From contig CAKMMH010000006.1 in assembly GCA_927798255.1 (NCBI GenBank), forward strand, positions 1-21,533: a stretch of DNA of 21,533 nt, read 5' to 3'. The notes beneath the pieces are model-generated. The model saw only the letters and a program-made list of their open reading frames with translations. It did not search any database and was not told the origin of the DNA. Position 1 is the stretch's first letter. Each line of letters begins with the position of its first letter. The position numbers and the translations under genes are program-made. Positions 7,888 through 16,052 of the stretch are shown piece after piece. The DNA comes from an uncultured bacterium (lineage in GTDB: Bacteria; Bdellovibrionota_C; UBA2361; CAKMMH01).

Positions 7888-8544
7888 TTATAAACGGATT
7901 GCTTTTAGATAATTTATTTTTAATCCTTGTGATAAAAATAAGCTTTCAAATTCTGTCTTTATGTTATTCTCTAAATAAGGGCTATTATATAAATCTTCTG
8001 TAAATTCTGAAATTTTATAGAGTTTATTACTATCTAAAAATTCTTTCGTATCTAAAAACCGTTCTTTGTGATCAGTTTTGTATAAAAATTCACCATTTTT
8101 TACTAGTATTAAACTTAAATCGTTAAAAAAATCATTTGATAGTACTCTGTGTTTTTCCCACCTATCTTTATCCCATGGGTCTGGAAAATTTATGAAAAGT
8201 TTTGAAATAGAATTGTTTTTAAACCAACACTTTAAATTTCTAGCATCATTTCTTATTAAAATGACATTATTAAGTTCTTCTTTTTTAGCTTTCTTAGCAG
8301 TCATATAAATTCGTTTAAACCTGAGTTCAAAGCCAACTATAAGAAATTGTGGGTATTTTTTTGCAATTTCTATAAGATGCTTCCCAGAGCCTGAACAAAT
8401 TTCTACTATAACACCTTCAAATTTTGCAATTTTGGTATCTAGAATTAACTTCTCACTTTCTTCTATCTTGTTGAAATTACAAGGAATTATATATTCGCTT
8501 TCTTCTTTTATCTTGTTAACATAAGGGTTTACATCGTCTCTCAT
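7888..8544 (-). CDS. trmB: tRNA (guanine-N7-)-methyltransferase
   Basis: Protein of 218 residues, the usual TrmB length. The SAM-binding motif I is EICSGSGKH (residues 48-56; the family usually has GSGxG), with an acidic residue at the end of strand 2 in GFELR (71-75). The family hallmark NFPDPWDKDRWEKHR sits at about 119-133 (usually PDPWPKKRH). The tail has YKTDHKERF and the C-terminal TEFESLFLSQGLKINYLKA, matching the T-x-x-E/Y-x-x-F substrate-binding end. The enzyme makes m7G46 in the variable loop of several tRNAs using S-adenosylmethionine. It starts 113 bases from the divergent lipoprotein gene. No strong Shine-Dalgarno sequence precedes the ATG. Confidence 0.9.
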   Translation of the reverse strand: MRDDVNPYVNKIKEESEYIIPCNFNKIEESEKLILDTKIAKFEGVIVEICSGSGKHLIEIAKKYPQFLIVGFELRFKRIYMTAKKAKKEELNNVILIRNDARNLKCWFKNNSISKLFINFPDPWDKDRWEKHRVLSNDFFNDLSLILVKNGEFLYKTDHKERFLDTKEFLDSNKLYKISEFTEDLYNSPYLENNIKTEFESLFLSQGLKINYLKAIRL

Positions 8545-8657
8545 AAAAGTTATTCTATATCAGATTTAAGAAATTTTTACAAATATTAAAAAGAAGCATA
8601 TTAGAATATTTGAACGATTAAGACATGTCTAAAGTTTTTTATGAGGTAATAATATTT

Positions 8658-9059
8658 ATGAAGAAGCTTGTTTTAGCATTGTTAATAATTGGTATGACAG
8701 GTTGCACAACTTTAAAATCATTCTTTGAAAATATCCCAGTAGGTGCATTAACAGGAACAATAATTGGAGCAGGAACGGGTGCAGGAATAGGCGCTGCTAT
8801 TAGTAATGGTGACCCAGGAAAAAGTGCTCTTTTAGGTGCAGCTATAGGGCTTGTTGCTGGTGGTATCACAGGTGCTATCGTTGAAAGTCAAGATGAAGCA
8901 AAACAAAGACAAGAGTTCATTGAGAAAGTAAGACACAATCAGCAAGACATTTATAACAAAGAAAGAGAGATTGATATTTTAAGACGACAAGTAGAAAGTG
9001 AAACTCCTCATGGACTTCCTCCTCAAGAAACTAAAAAATATTTATATGGAGGTGATTGA
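8658..9059 (+). CDS. Glycine-zipper lipoprotein
   Basis: Protein of 133 residues from the ATG at 8658; an upstream in-frame ATG (8625) lacks a ribosome binding site, while GAGG lies 11 bases before 8658. The signal peptide MKKLVLALLIIGMTGC carries a lipobox with Cys16. Residues about 30-75 are a Gly/Ala-rich zipper (GALTGTIIGAGTGAGIGAAI, then ALLGAAIGLVAGGITGAI). This is like the glycine-zipper lipoproteins of Proteobacteria (OmpA-like or SlyB/Pal-adjacent types), which insert two helices into the outer membrane. The C-terminal part (80-133) is charged and helical and looks able to form a coiled coil (KREIDILRRQVES in outline). It probably supports outer-membrane integrity; the exact family is not fixed. 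Confidence 0.8.
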   Translation: MKKLVLALLIIGMTGCTTLKSFFENIPVGALTGTIIGAGTGAGIGAAISNGDPGKSALLGAAIGLVAGGITGAIVESQDEAKQRQEFIEKVRHNQQDIYNKEREIDILRRQVESETPHGLPPQETKKYLYGGD

Positions 9060-9102
9060 GAGCAATACTGATAATGTTTTTAATCAATCCTTAGGGTAAG
9101 AA

Positions 9103-9136
9103 AAAAGGCGATTTATTTTTTAATAAATCGCCTTTT
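9103..9136. terminator. Bidirectional terminator between the lipoprotein gene and clpX
   Basis: AAAAGGCGATTTATT and AATAAATCGCCTTTT pair around a TTTT loop, with A-runs before and T-runs after. It serves both the plus-strand lipoprotein gene and the convergent minus-strand clpX gene. Confidence 0.9.
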
Positions 9137-9179
9137 ATTTTATTGGGAGATTATACGATAAAATTTTTAAAATCTGTTT

Positions 9180-10439
9180 TTAGCTAGCTAAAGCTTCTTT
9201 ATTTTTATTTTCTTTATGTAAAAGTCTTTTTGCTTTCTCCTGATTTTTAATTACTTTTTCATTAATAACAATTTCTTTAATTTCAGGATGACTTGGAACA
9301 TCAAACATAGTATCAAGCATAGCTTTTTCTATAATTGTTCTTAAGCCTCTAGCACCAGTTTTCTTTTCTAATGCTTGATTAGCAATTTCATCTAATGCTT
9401 CTTTTGTTATTTGTAAATTAACATTGCTCATAGAAAGAAGTTTTTCATACTGCTTAACAAGAGCATTCTTTGGTTCTGTTAAAATCTTTACAAGTGCTGG
9501 TTTGTCAAGTTCCTTAAGAGTTGCAATAACAGGAACACGGCCTATAAATTCTGGAATCATGCCATATTTAACAAGGTCATGACTTTCAATGTTTTCTAAA
9601 ATATTTGGATTAATTTCATCTTGTTTTTCTACTTTTGCACCAAAACCTAAATTCTTTTTACCAATTCTTTGGTTAACAATTTTATCTAGTCCGTCAAATG
9701 CACCACCTATAATAAATAAAATATTTTTAGTGTTAACTTGAATAAATTCTTGTTGCGGATGTTTTCTTCCACCCTTTGGAGGAACGTTTGCAATTGTGCC
9801 TTCAATTAGTTTTAAAAGAGCTTGTTGAACACCTTCTCCTGAAACATCACGTGTTACAGAAGGAGAATCACTCTTTCTTGCAATTTTATCAATCTCATCA
9901 ATGTAAATAATTCCTTTCTCAGCTTTTTCTACATCATAATCTGTTGCTTGAAGGAGAGAAACAAGTACGTTTTCAACGTCTTCGCCAACATATCCAGCTT
10001 CTGTTAAGCTTGTAGCATCAGCAATTGTAAAAGGAACATCAAGAATTTTTGCTAAGGTTTGTGCAAGTAGTGTCTTTCCACTTCCTGTAGGACCAATAAG
10101 CAAAATATTTGATTTTTGAAGCTCAACATCATGTTTTGTTTTAAAGTTATTTTCTAATCTTTTGTAATGATTATGAACGGCTACTGAAAGTACTTTTTTA
10201 GCGTATTCTTGGCCAATAATATATTCATCAAGTTGTTTCATAATTTCTTGAGGAGTAGGGATTTTCTTTGGTTTGTCAGGTTCAAAGTCATCAAAATTTT
10301 GTTCTAGAATCTCAGCGCAAAGTTCTACGCATTCGTCGCAAATATAAACCCCAGGGCCTGCAACTAATTTTTTTACTTCATCTTGATGTTTACCACAAAA
10401 TGAACAATATAATTCATTATCCATCATATCATTTGACAT
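9180..10439 (-). CDS. clpX: ATP-dependent Clp protease ATP-binding subunit ClpX
   Basis: Protein of 419 residues, full length. An N-terminal zinc-binding domain has C12-x2-C15 and C34-x2-C37. The AAA+ core has Walker A GPTGSGKT at 116-123, the GYVG pore loop at 149-152, Walker B IIYIDE ending at 182, and the RKH substrate loop. The ClpP-docking loop reads LGF (in [11 protein letters not shown]), and a GARGLR sensor-2 follows. ClpX unfolds tagged proteins such as ssrA-tagged chains and feeds them to ClpP. clpP is not next door, unlike the frequent tig-clpP-clpX order, and no lon follows. The start is supported by GAGG about ten bases upstream. The 183-base gap to the divergent gene should hold both promoters, but I see no clear consensus. 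Confidence 0.97.
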   Translation of the reverse strand: MSNDMMDNELYCSFCGKHQDEVKKLVAGPGVYICDECVELCAEILEQNFDDFEPDKPKKIPTPQEIMKQLDEYIIGQEYAKKVLSVAVHNHYKRLENNFKTKHDVELQKSNILLIGPTGSGKTLLAQTLAKILDVPFTIADATSLTEAGYVGEDVENVLVSLLQATDYDVEKAEKGIIYIDEIDKIARKSDSPSVTRDVSGEGVQQALLKLIEGTIANVPPKGGRKHPQQEFIQVNTKNILFIIGGAFDGLDKIVNQRIGKKNLGFGAKVEKQDEINPNILENIESHDLVKYGMIPEFIGRVPVIATLKELDKPALVKILTEPKNALVKQYEKLLSMSNVNLQITKEALDEIANQALEKKTGARGLRTIIEKAMLDTMFDVPSHPEIKEIVINEKVIKNQEKAKRLLHKENKNKEALAS

Positions 10440-10623
10440 ATTAAATAACCTCTTTTAAATTTTTTTAAGTTAACAATAAGTTCCTTTTTATGATGAATAT
10501 CACTTTAAAAGGTTGTTATTTTAATTGTAAAAATTTTATTACAAATTAGCATATAGTTTTGACTATGAGTTTTTGATATACTGCTAAAAAAGATTGGTGT
10601 TTTAATTATAAGGAAAATTTGCT

Positions 10624-10824
10624 ATGTCAGAATGTAATTTTAATGTTGGAGATAGAGTTCAAAGGTTAGAAGGAAAAGAGATTTTAGGTGTAGTTAAGGA
10701 AGTTCGTGCAGAGCTTAGAAAACCTGGTCAAAAAGAAGCAGAGGCTTCAGAATATATGATAAAAGTTTTGTGGGATAGTGGAACAGAGTCTTATTTTGGC
10801 CCAGAGGCGTTAAAAAAAGTTTGA
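10624..10824 (+). CDS. Small beta-barrel-like (Tudor/SH3-type) protein
   Basis: Protein of 66 residues, preceded by AAGGAAAA about ten bases before the ATG. The pattern VGDRVQRLEGKEILGVVKEVR, then YMIKVLWDSGTESYFGPEALKKV, alternates short strands. It has a GDxV opening and a final W-D-x-G...P-x-x-L segment. This resembles small Tudor/SH3-like barrels of the kind annotated as hypothetical or as DUF2945-like (a hypervirulence-associated Tudor domain). I cannot assign a ligand. No signal peptide is seen, so it should be cytoplasmic. A candidate extended -10 (TGATATACT, 10574-10582) precedes it. It is followed after 45 bases by the EEP-like membrane protein gene on the same strand, so they may share a transcript. 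Confidence 0.7.
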   Translation: MSECNFNVGDRVQRLEGKEILGVVKEVRAELRKPGQKEAEASEYMIKVLWDSGTESYFGPEALKKV

Positions 10825-10869
10825 TTATAAATTATTGATATTAATAGAAAATATTATAAGTTTTGTAAG

Positions 10870-11643
10870 ATGTTGTGTAAAAAATTGGCTAAATGGATTT
10901 TGTGTTGTTTTTTAGCTTTTTTACTACTTTATCTTATTCCGGTCTTGTTTTCTAACGATAACTTTGAAACTAAAATAAAAGACGGTCTAAAGGATAGCAA
11001 AAAAGATAGCAGATATAGTGCATATTATATAAATTTACTAAGTAATAATAGCAGGTTCTGCTTAAAAGAATGTAATAACGGTGATAAGCATTTAAATAAT
11101 TTTATATCAGAAACGCATGCTGATATTTACATTATTCGAAGTCAAAATAAGTTAGATAATTTAGAGTTCAAAGATTATTATACTTACTCTCAATCGCTTT
11201 CTTCTGTGCTTACTATAATTTCAAAATATAAATTAGTGAAAAATAGGGTAGTTTTAAAAGAAAAATTTTTTAATCCTATTTTTACAGGAGTTATTAAATT
11301 TCCAGAAAAAAGAATTTTATTTTCTTTTCTTTCTACATCATTTTTACCAAATGCTTATGAAAGTAAAAAATTTAGAAGATATTTAATGCTAAGGCGTAAT
11401 TTTACGGAGTTTAGACATAAAAAGCTTCCAATTTTGTATTTAGCAGATTGGCGTTTAAATTTTTTCTCTTATCTTAGATGGTGCCATTACTTACAAATAA
11501 AGCCTGTAAATTACATATACAATTTATTTTCACGTAAGAATAAGATACAAGTTTTTACCTCTACAAATAATCTTAAAGTTTACTCGATTACTAAAGATGA
11601 ATTAGGAGGAGTATGGGTTGATTTTAGTTTAAGAAAACATTAA
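10870..11643 (+). CDS. Membrane-anchored EEP-fold-like protein lacking catalytic residues
   Basis: Protein of 257 residues with one N-terminal membrane helix (about residues 9-27) and a soluble remainder facing the periplasm. I do not recognise it by overall similarity. Its segments nevertheless line up in order with membrane-anchored endonuclease/exonuclease/phosphatase (EEP) proteins. YYINLLSNNSRF then FISETHADIYIIRSQ matches the family's N-vLx-N ... ADIivLqEv strand. VLTIISKYKLVKN matches the GvailSKyPl segment. RILFSFLSTSFLP matches the strand ending in the HL motif. LPILYLADWRLNFFS matches the PviVaGDFN strand. In each case the expected catalytic residue is missing: Glu becomes Ser/Gln, His becomes Ser/Thr, and GDFN becomes ADWR. 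The C-terminal SxH motif is also not evident. The likely reading is a pseudoenzyme or a very divergent relative. The ribosome binding site is weak. Confidence 0.6.
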   Translation: MLCKKLAKWILCCFLAFLLLYLIPVLFSNDNFETKIKDGLKDSKKDSRYSAYYINLLSNNSRFCLKECNNGDKHLNNFISETHADIYIIRSQNKLDNLEFKDYYTYSQSLSSVLTIISKYKLVKNRVVLKEKFFNPIFTGVIKFPEKRILFSFLSTSFLPNAYESKKFRRYLMLRRNFTEFRHKKLPILYLADWRLNFFSYLRWCHYLQIKPVNYIYNLFSRKNKIQVFTSTNNLKVYSITKDELGGVWVDFSLRKH

Positions 11644-11737
11644 TTCTCTAAATATAATACTACTTGTAGCAATTTGAGTTTAACTTTATTATCTTTAAAG
11701 TTATTTTTTATATTTTCTTATATTAAAGGTGAATTAT

Positions 11738-12124
11738 ATGGCAAATTTTAAAATTGAATATTTAGGAAATTTACAATGTAAAGCTACTCATAGCGACACA
11801 GGGATTTCATTTATTACAGATGCTGCAAATGATAAAAATGGGATTTCTCCAACAGATTTGCTTGCTTCTTCTTTGGCTACTTGCACTGCAAGTATGATTG
11901 CCTTTGGTGCAGAGGCTAGGGGGATTGATGTAAAAGGCATGCAAGTTATTGCTACAAGAGAAATGAATATGAAAGAACATAAAATTAGTAAAATTACGTT
12001 AGAAATTACTTTTGATAAGCCATTAAGTGAAGAAAATAAAAAAGTATTAATGCAAATTGCAAAAACCTGTCCTGTAAAAAAAGCTCTAAATGAAGATTTA
12101 GATGTTTTTGTAAGTTTTAACTAA
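11738..12124 (+). CDS. OsmC-family peroxiredoxin-like protein
   Basis: Protein of 128 residues. The start at 11738 is set by AAAGGTG, with six bases to the ATG, rather than the GTG three codons earlier. It has the OsmC fold pattern: an N-terminal beta part; GISPTDLLASSLATCTASMI with the peroxidatic Cys49 on the central helix; a middle beta part ending KITLEITFDKPL; and AKTCPVKKAL with Cys111. OsmC/YhfA-type proteins reduce organic hydroperoxides through this cysteine pair as dimers. It matches the shorter YhfA-like branch in length. It lies 94 bases after the EEP-like gene on the same strand and may have its own promoter. Confidence 0.9.
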   Translation: MANFKIEYLGNLQCKATHSDTGISFITDAANDKNGISPTDLLASSLATCTASMIAFGAEARGIDVKGMQVIATREMNMKEHKISKITLEITFDKPLSEENKKVLMQIAKTCPVKKALNEDLDVFVSFN

Positions 12125-12266
12125 AAGATAATTATTTGTTTTTTGTTTGGTATTTTAAGAAGTGAGATTTTCTTATTTTAAGATTTTTCTATCTATAATA
12201 AAATGTTAAAGTAGTACTTTAAGATTTTTTTAAATTTTGCAAATCTTAAAATAGGAAATATCTCAA

Positions 12267-12320
12267 ATGGCAAGAAAAAGCATGCCTCCCACAAAAAATC
12301 TAACAGAATTTAACCTCTAA
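12267..12320 (+). CDS. Possible 17-residue small ORF
   Basis: ATG with AGGA ten bases upstream encodes MARKSMPPTKNLTEFNL and a stop. It is basic and hydrophilic and contains no isoleucine, so it is not an attenuation leader for ileS. It could be a remnant of a longer gene or chance. Coding status is unproven. Confidence 0.2.
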   Translation: MARKSMPPTKNLTEFNL

Positions 12321-12342
12321 ATATATCTTTTATAAAGATAAT

Positions 12343-12373
12343 TGTTTAATTTATAGCAGTTTTTTATTATAAT
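12343..12373 (+). promoter_or_regulatory. Candidate sigma-70-type promoter for ileS
   Basis: A perfect -10 TATAAT at 12368-12373 follows a TTGTTT (12343-12348) as -35. The 19-base spacer is a little long. The start codon of ileS is 88 bases further on. Confidence 0.4.
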
Positions 12374-12460
12374 ACTATACTAGTGTTCGTGTATTTAAAG
12401 ATTAAATAACACAACGATGTTTTTGTATTAAAAGTTTATTCTTAATAAGGAAATAAGAAA

Positions 12461-15400
12461 ATGTGTGATAATGAAAAGTGCTCGTGTCATTGTGAAGATG
12501 TAAGATATCAAGAACTCTCAGGAAAACCTGAAATTGAGAATATACAAGAAGAAATTTTTAAGTTTTGGGAAAGCGAAAAAGTATTTGAACAGTCTGTAAA
12601 TAAAGAAAATGCAAGTGAGATCGTATTTTATGATGGTCCTCCGTTTCCAACAGGTATACCTCATCATGGAACAGTGCTAATTTCTTTTGTGAAAGATATG
12701 GTGGCAAGATATTGGACAATGAAAGGGTACAAAGTCCCTAGAGTTTGGGGATGGGATTGTCACGGGCTTCCTATCGAAAACCAAGTGGAGAAAGATTTAG
12801 GAATTGATGATAAGAATGATATTGAAAATAAGCTAGGAATAGCAAACTTTAATGATAAATGTTATGAGCTTGTGTGTGGAAATAATGAGTCATGGAAAGA
12901 GTATGTTAAATATATGGCTAGATGGGTTGATTATGAAGGTGCGTATAAGACCATGTATCCTAGCTTTATGGAAAGTGTTATTTGGGCATTTAAAACTTGC
13001 TATGATAAGGGGCTTATTTACCAAGACTATAGAGTAACTCCTTATTGTACACATTGTGAAACATCACTTTCAATTTCTGATACAAGAGAGTCTGACTCAA
13101 CTCGTCCAAGACAAGATAGATGGGTAATCGTAAAATTTAAGTCTGAAGAGATATTAGATGGTAAGCAAGTTTACTACTTGGCATGGACTACAACTCCTTG
13201 GACACTTCCTTCAAATTTATGCTTAGCCGTTGGTGCAGAACTTGAGTATTCTTACGTTGATGTAGGAGATGAAATTTTTGTTGCGTGCAAAAATGTTTTA
13301 GGAACTTATGAAAAGATTTTTGGAAAGACTCCTAAAATTTTAAAATCATGCAAAGGACAAGATTTGGTAGGTAAAATTTATGAGCCACTTTTCCCTTATT
13401 TTGAAAATCTAAAAGGCAAGGCTTTTAAAATTGTTACTGCTGATTATGTAGGCTCTGATGAAGGTGTTGGTATCGTACACACTGCCCCAGCCTTTGGTGA
13501 AGATGACTATTGGACTTGTAAGGCAAATAACATTCCTCTTGTAAATCCTGTTGATGAAAAAGGACGTTTTACTAAAGAGGTTACAGATTTTTACGATGAA
13601 GAAGGAAAGAAAAATGTAATTGAGACTAATCCTCAGGTAATCCGTTTCTTATATGATAATAATAAGGCTGTAGCAGACGGAACTATAGAGCATAATTATC
13701 CGCACTGTTGGAGATGTAAAAGACCGTTAATTTATAAGGCAATGGATGCTTGGTATTTTAATGTGACAAAGATAAAAGATAGGCTTATTGAGCTAAATGA
13801 AGAAATAAATTGGGTTCCCGAAACAGTAAAACATGGTCGATTTGGTAATTGGTTAAATAATGCTAGGGATTGGAATATTTCAAGAAATCGTTACTGGGCA
13901 ACTCCTATCCCAATTTGGGAATGTGATAAATGTAAAAAAAGAGTAGTACTTGGTGGCGTTGATGAAATTGAAAAAGTAAGTGGAAAACGATTAACAAATT
14001 TACACAGACAATACATGGATGAAGTTACGTTTAAATGCGACTGTGATGGGTGTGATGGAACGATGAGAAGAATTCCTGAAGTACTTGATTGTTGGTTTGA
14101 AAGTGGTTCAGTTCCTTTCGCGCAGAAGCATTATCCTTTTGAAAATAAAGAATGGTTCGATTCTCATTTCCCTTGTGATTTTATTGAAGAAGGTACAGGG
14201 CAAATTAGATGCTGGTTCTATTATTTGCATGTGTTATCAGTCGCATTATTTGATAAACCTTGCTTTAAAAATTGTATAGTTCATGGAACGCTTTTAGATA
14301 AAGATGGAAAGAAATTATCAAAATCATCTAAAAATTACACAGACCCTATGAAACTTATGAAGAGCTATGGGACCGATGCTTTCAGATTGTATTTATATCA
14401 AACAAACGCAATGATTGTTGGTGATGCACTATTTGAAGATAGCGGACTTCAAGATGCTTATCAGCAAATAATTCTTCCGTTCTGGAATGCATGTAATTTC
14501 TTTATTTCTTATGCAAATATTGATAACTTTCATCCATGCGAATTAAAAACTCCTACTAGTAAGAATCAGTTAGATAGATGGATCCTTGCAAAACTTTATG
14601 ATGCAGTTACGACTATCACTGAAAACATGGATAAGTATCAAGTAAACAAATATGTTGAAAGTTTAGTAGAGCTAGTTGAAGGACTAACAAATTGGTTTAT
14701 ACGTCGTTCAAGAAGACGTTTTTGGGGTAAGGGGATGCCACAAGATAAGCAAGATGCTTACGAAACATTATATTATGTTTTAGTTAATATGGCTAAACTT
14801 TTTGCACCAGTTGCACCTATTATCTCTGAAAAAATTTATAGGACATTGACAAGAAAATATTCAGTTCATTTAACTTCATGGCCAGAAATACCAGCGTCAT
14901 TTAAAGATGATAAGTTATTAAATGAAGTTAAACTTGTAAGAAATATTATCTATATTGCTCGTTCTATTAGAAATAAAAATAATGTTAAAAATAGAATTCC
15001 ATTAAATATGCTTCGTATCGCGTTGTCAGATAGCAATGATAATGAAGTTATAAAAGAGTTTAGTGAAATTATTAAAGAAGAGTTAAATGTTAAAAATATA
15101 GAAATATTAAATGATGTTGAGAGCATTGCTAAAGTTAAATATGCTCCAAACTTTAATGAGATTAAAAATCGCTATAAAGCAGAAACTCCTCAAATTATTA
15201 GTGCAATTAGGGAAGGTAAGTTTAAGTTTGAAAATGATAATATTGTAAACCTTGAAATTAATGGTGAAACAAAGTCATATGATGCAGTAATAATTCTTGT
15301 AACATATCTTGCAAAAGAAGGTGAGCATGTTGCAAGCCAAGATGGTGCAGTTGTTTCTCTTGACTTAAATATAACTGATGAACTTAAGGAAGAGGGTTTT

Positions 15401-15622
15401 GCAAGAGATATCGTAAGAAGCATACAAGATTCTAGAAAGAAGATGGATTGTGATATTACAGATATAATTCAAATAGATATTAATGGAGATGTCCCTCAAA
15501 AATGGTTGGATTACATTTATCATGAGACACTAAGTAGGCCTTCTAAATTTGATGATGAGACGCTTTCATTTGAAGTTTCTTATGATGAAGGAAAATCGGT
15601 TAAGGTAAGTTTAAGAAAATAA
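12461..15622 (+). CDS. ileS: Isoleucyl-tRNA synthetase, long type-2 form
   Basis: Protein of 1053 residues, the length of the eukaryote-like IleS2 class rather than the approximately 930-residue E. coli class. The HIGH signature is PHHGT at 67-71 within PPFPTGIPHHGTVL. The editing (CP1) domain has the threonine-rich AWTTTPWTLPSN and TAPAFGEDDYW. The KMSKS signature is KLSKS at about 618-622. The anticodon-binding and C-terminal domains end in the IleS2-style ITDELKEEGFARDIVRSIQDSR. It charges tRNA-Ile and hydrolyses Val-tRNA-Ile. IleS2 enzymes are generally less sensitive to mupirocin than type 1, which is family knowledge and not proven here. The N-terminus MCDNEKCSCHCED carries four cysteines and a histidine in eleven residues, which is unusual. 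AAGGAAATAAGAAA precedes the ATG. A stub of a second ileS lies directly downstream. Confidence 0.97.
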   Translation: MCDNEKCSCHCEDVRYQELSGKPEIENIQEEIFKFWESEKVFEQSVNKENASEIVFYDGPPFPTGIPHHGTVLISFVKDMVARYWTMKGYKVPRVWGWDCHGLPIENQVEKDLGIDDKNDIENKLGIANFNDKCYELVCGNNESWKEYVKYMARWVDYEGAYKTMYPSFMESVIWAFKTCYDKGLIYQDYRVTPYCTHCETSLSISDTRESDSTRPRQDRWVIVKFKSEEILDGKQVYYLAWTTTPWTLPSNLCLAVGAELEYSYVDVGDEIFVACKNVLGTYEKIFGKTPKILKSCKGQDLVGKIYEPLFPYFENLKGKAFKIVTADYVGSDEGVGIVHTAPAFGEDDYWTCKANNIPLVNPVDEKGRFTKEVTDFYDEEGKKNVIETNPQVIRFLYDNNKAVADGTIEHNYPHCWRCKRPLIYKAMDAWYFNVTKIKDRLIELNEEINWVPETVKHGRFGNWLNNARDWNISRNRYWATPIPIWECDKCKKRVVLGGVDEIEKVSGKRLTNLHRQYMDEVTFKCDCDGCDGTMRRIPEVLDCWFESGSVPFAQKHYPFENKEWFDSHFPCDFIEEGTGQIRCWFYYLHVLSVALFDKPCFKNCIVHGTLLDKDGKKLSKSSKNYTDPMKLMKSYGTDAFRLYLYQTNAMIVGDALFEDSGLQDAYQQIILPFWNACNFFISYANIDNFHPCELKTPTSKNQLDRWILAKLYDAVTTITENMDKYQVNKYVESLVELVEGLTNWFIRRSRRRFWGKGMPQDKQDAYETLYYVLVNMAKLFAPVAPIISEKIYRTLTRKYSVHLTSWPEIPASFKDDKLLNEVKLVRNIIYIARSIRNKNNVKNRIPLNMLRIALSDSNDNEVIKEFSEIIKEELNVKNIEILNDVESIAKVKYAPNFNEIKNRYKAETPQIISAIREGKFKFENDNIVNLEINGETKSYDAVIILVTYLAKEGEHVASQDGAVVSLDLNITDELKEEGFARDIVRSIQDSRKKMDCDITDIIQIDINGDVPQKWLDYIYHETLSRPSKFDDETLSFEVSYDEGKSVKVSLRK

Positions 15623-15631
15623 TATTTATGA

Positions 15632-15911
15632 AAGCTTGATACTCATTTAACCCATGAGTTAATTTTTCAAGGAATTGTGAGAGAAATTGCAAGAGAAATT
15701 ATTAGAAACTTACAAGTGTTAAGAAAAGACACAGGGGATGTTGTTTCAGCAAAAAATTAATATTGCAATTTCTTCATCAGCTAGTCTTGTAAAAGAAGCA
15801 GTTGAGAAATTTAAAGAAAAGATTATGGCTGAAACATTAGCACTATCACTAGAAGAAAATATTGATAATGCAGATAGTGAAAGTTCAATAGATGCAAATA
15901 ATGAAGCGTAA
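15632..15911 (+). pseudogene. C-terminal remnant of a second, divergent ileS
   Basis: Nine bases after the ileS stop, the frame opens with KLDTHLTHELIFQGIVREI, continuing AREIIRNLQVLRKDTGDVVSAK. This is the IleS2 C-terminal motif (T-x-EL-x-x-EGI-AREI-x-R-x-IQ-x-LRK). A stop follows because of one surplus base in an A6 run near 15755. Removing one A restores INIAISSSASLVKEAVEKFK, then EKIMAETLALSLEENID and a stop at 15911. No start codon or N-terminal part remains. The sequence is clearly related to, but diverged from, residues about 965-1053 of the intact gene, so it is not a recent tandem copy. The simplest reading is the leftover tail of an older ileS after replacement by, or recombination with, the present one. 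Confidence 0.75.
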
Positions 15912-15970
15912 CGATTAAAGTTAAGAAGTAAAAATATTTAAATTTTGTAGAGTTCTTATAATAAAAGATT

Positions 15971-16040
15971 CCTAACGAAGCCTGTAAGGTAGAAGGCGTA
16001 TATTGTGTGATGGCCTCCTATCCTTAAAGGCTTCGATAGG
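15971..16040 (-). terminator. Long hairpin downstream of the intact accessory gene
   Basis: CCTAaCGAAGCCT (15971-15983) pairs with AGGCTTCGaTAGG (16028-16040), with one A-A mismatch. Inside it, TAAGG/CCTTA and AGGC/GCCT blocks pair as well, giving a 70-nt interrupted stem. It lies 13 bases after the stop of the minus-strand gene and is followed by a T-rich stretch on that strand. It is larger than a normal terminator. Confidence 0.6.
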
Positions 16041-16052
16041 TTGTGAAAATTT

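Larger units (their letters stand above)
12125..12460. other. Gene-poor stretch upstream of ileS
   Basis: This 336-base stretch is very AT-rich. It holds a 12-base inverted repeat (ATTTTAAGATTT at 12175-12186, AAATCTTAAAAT at 12241-12252) with a long loop that repeats TTTAAGATTTTTT again. It also holds a possible 17-codon reading frame at 12267-12320 and a candidate promoter -10 TATAAT at 12368-12373. I find no T-box specifier structure for the downstream isoleucyl-tRNA synthetase. I see nothing else in it. Confidence 0.6.

Noticed and set aside
8625..8657. Upstream start for the glycine-zipper lipoprotein
   Set aside because: It would put eleven extra residues before a normal lipoprotein signal peptide and has no ribosome binding site.
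12267..12320. Isoleucine attenuation leader peptide
   Set aside because: The short frame contains no isoleucine codon.
12125..12460. T-box riboswitch before ileS
   Set aside because: No T-box sequence (TGGN ACC type), specifier loop or terminator/antiterminator pair could be found.
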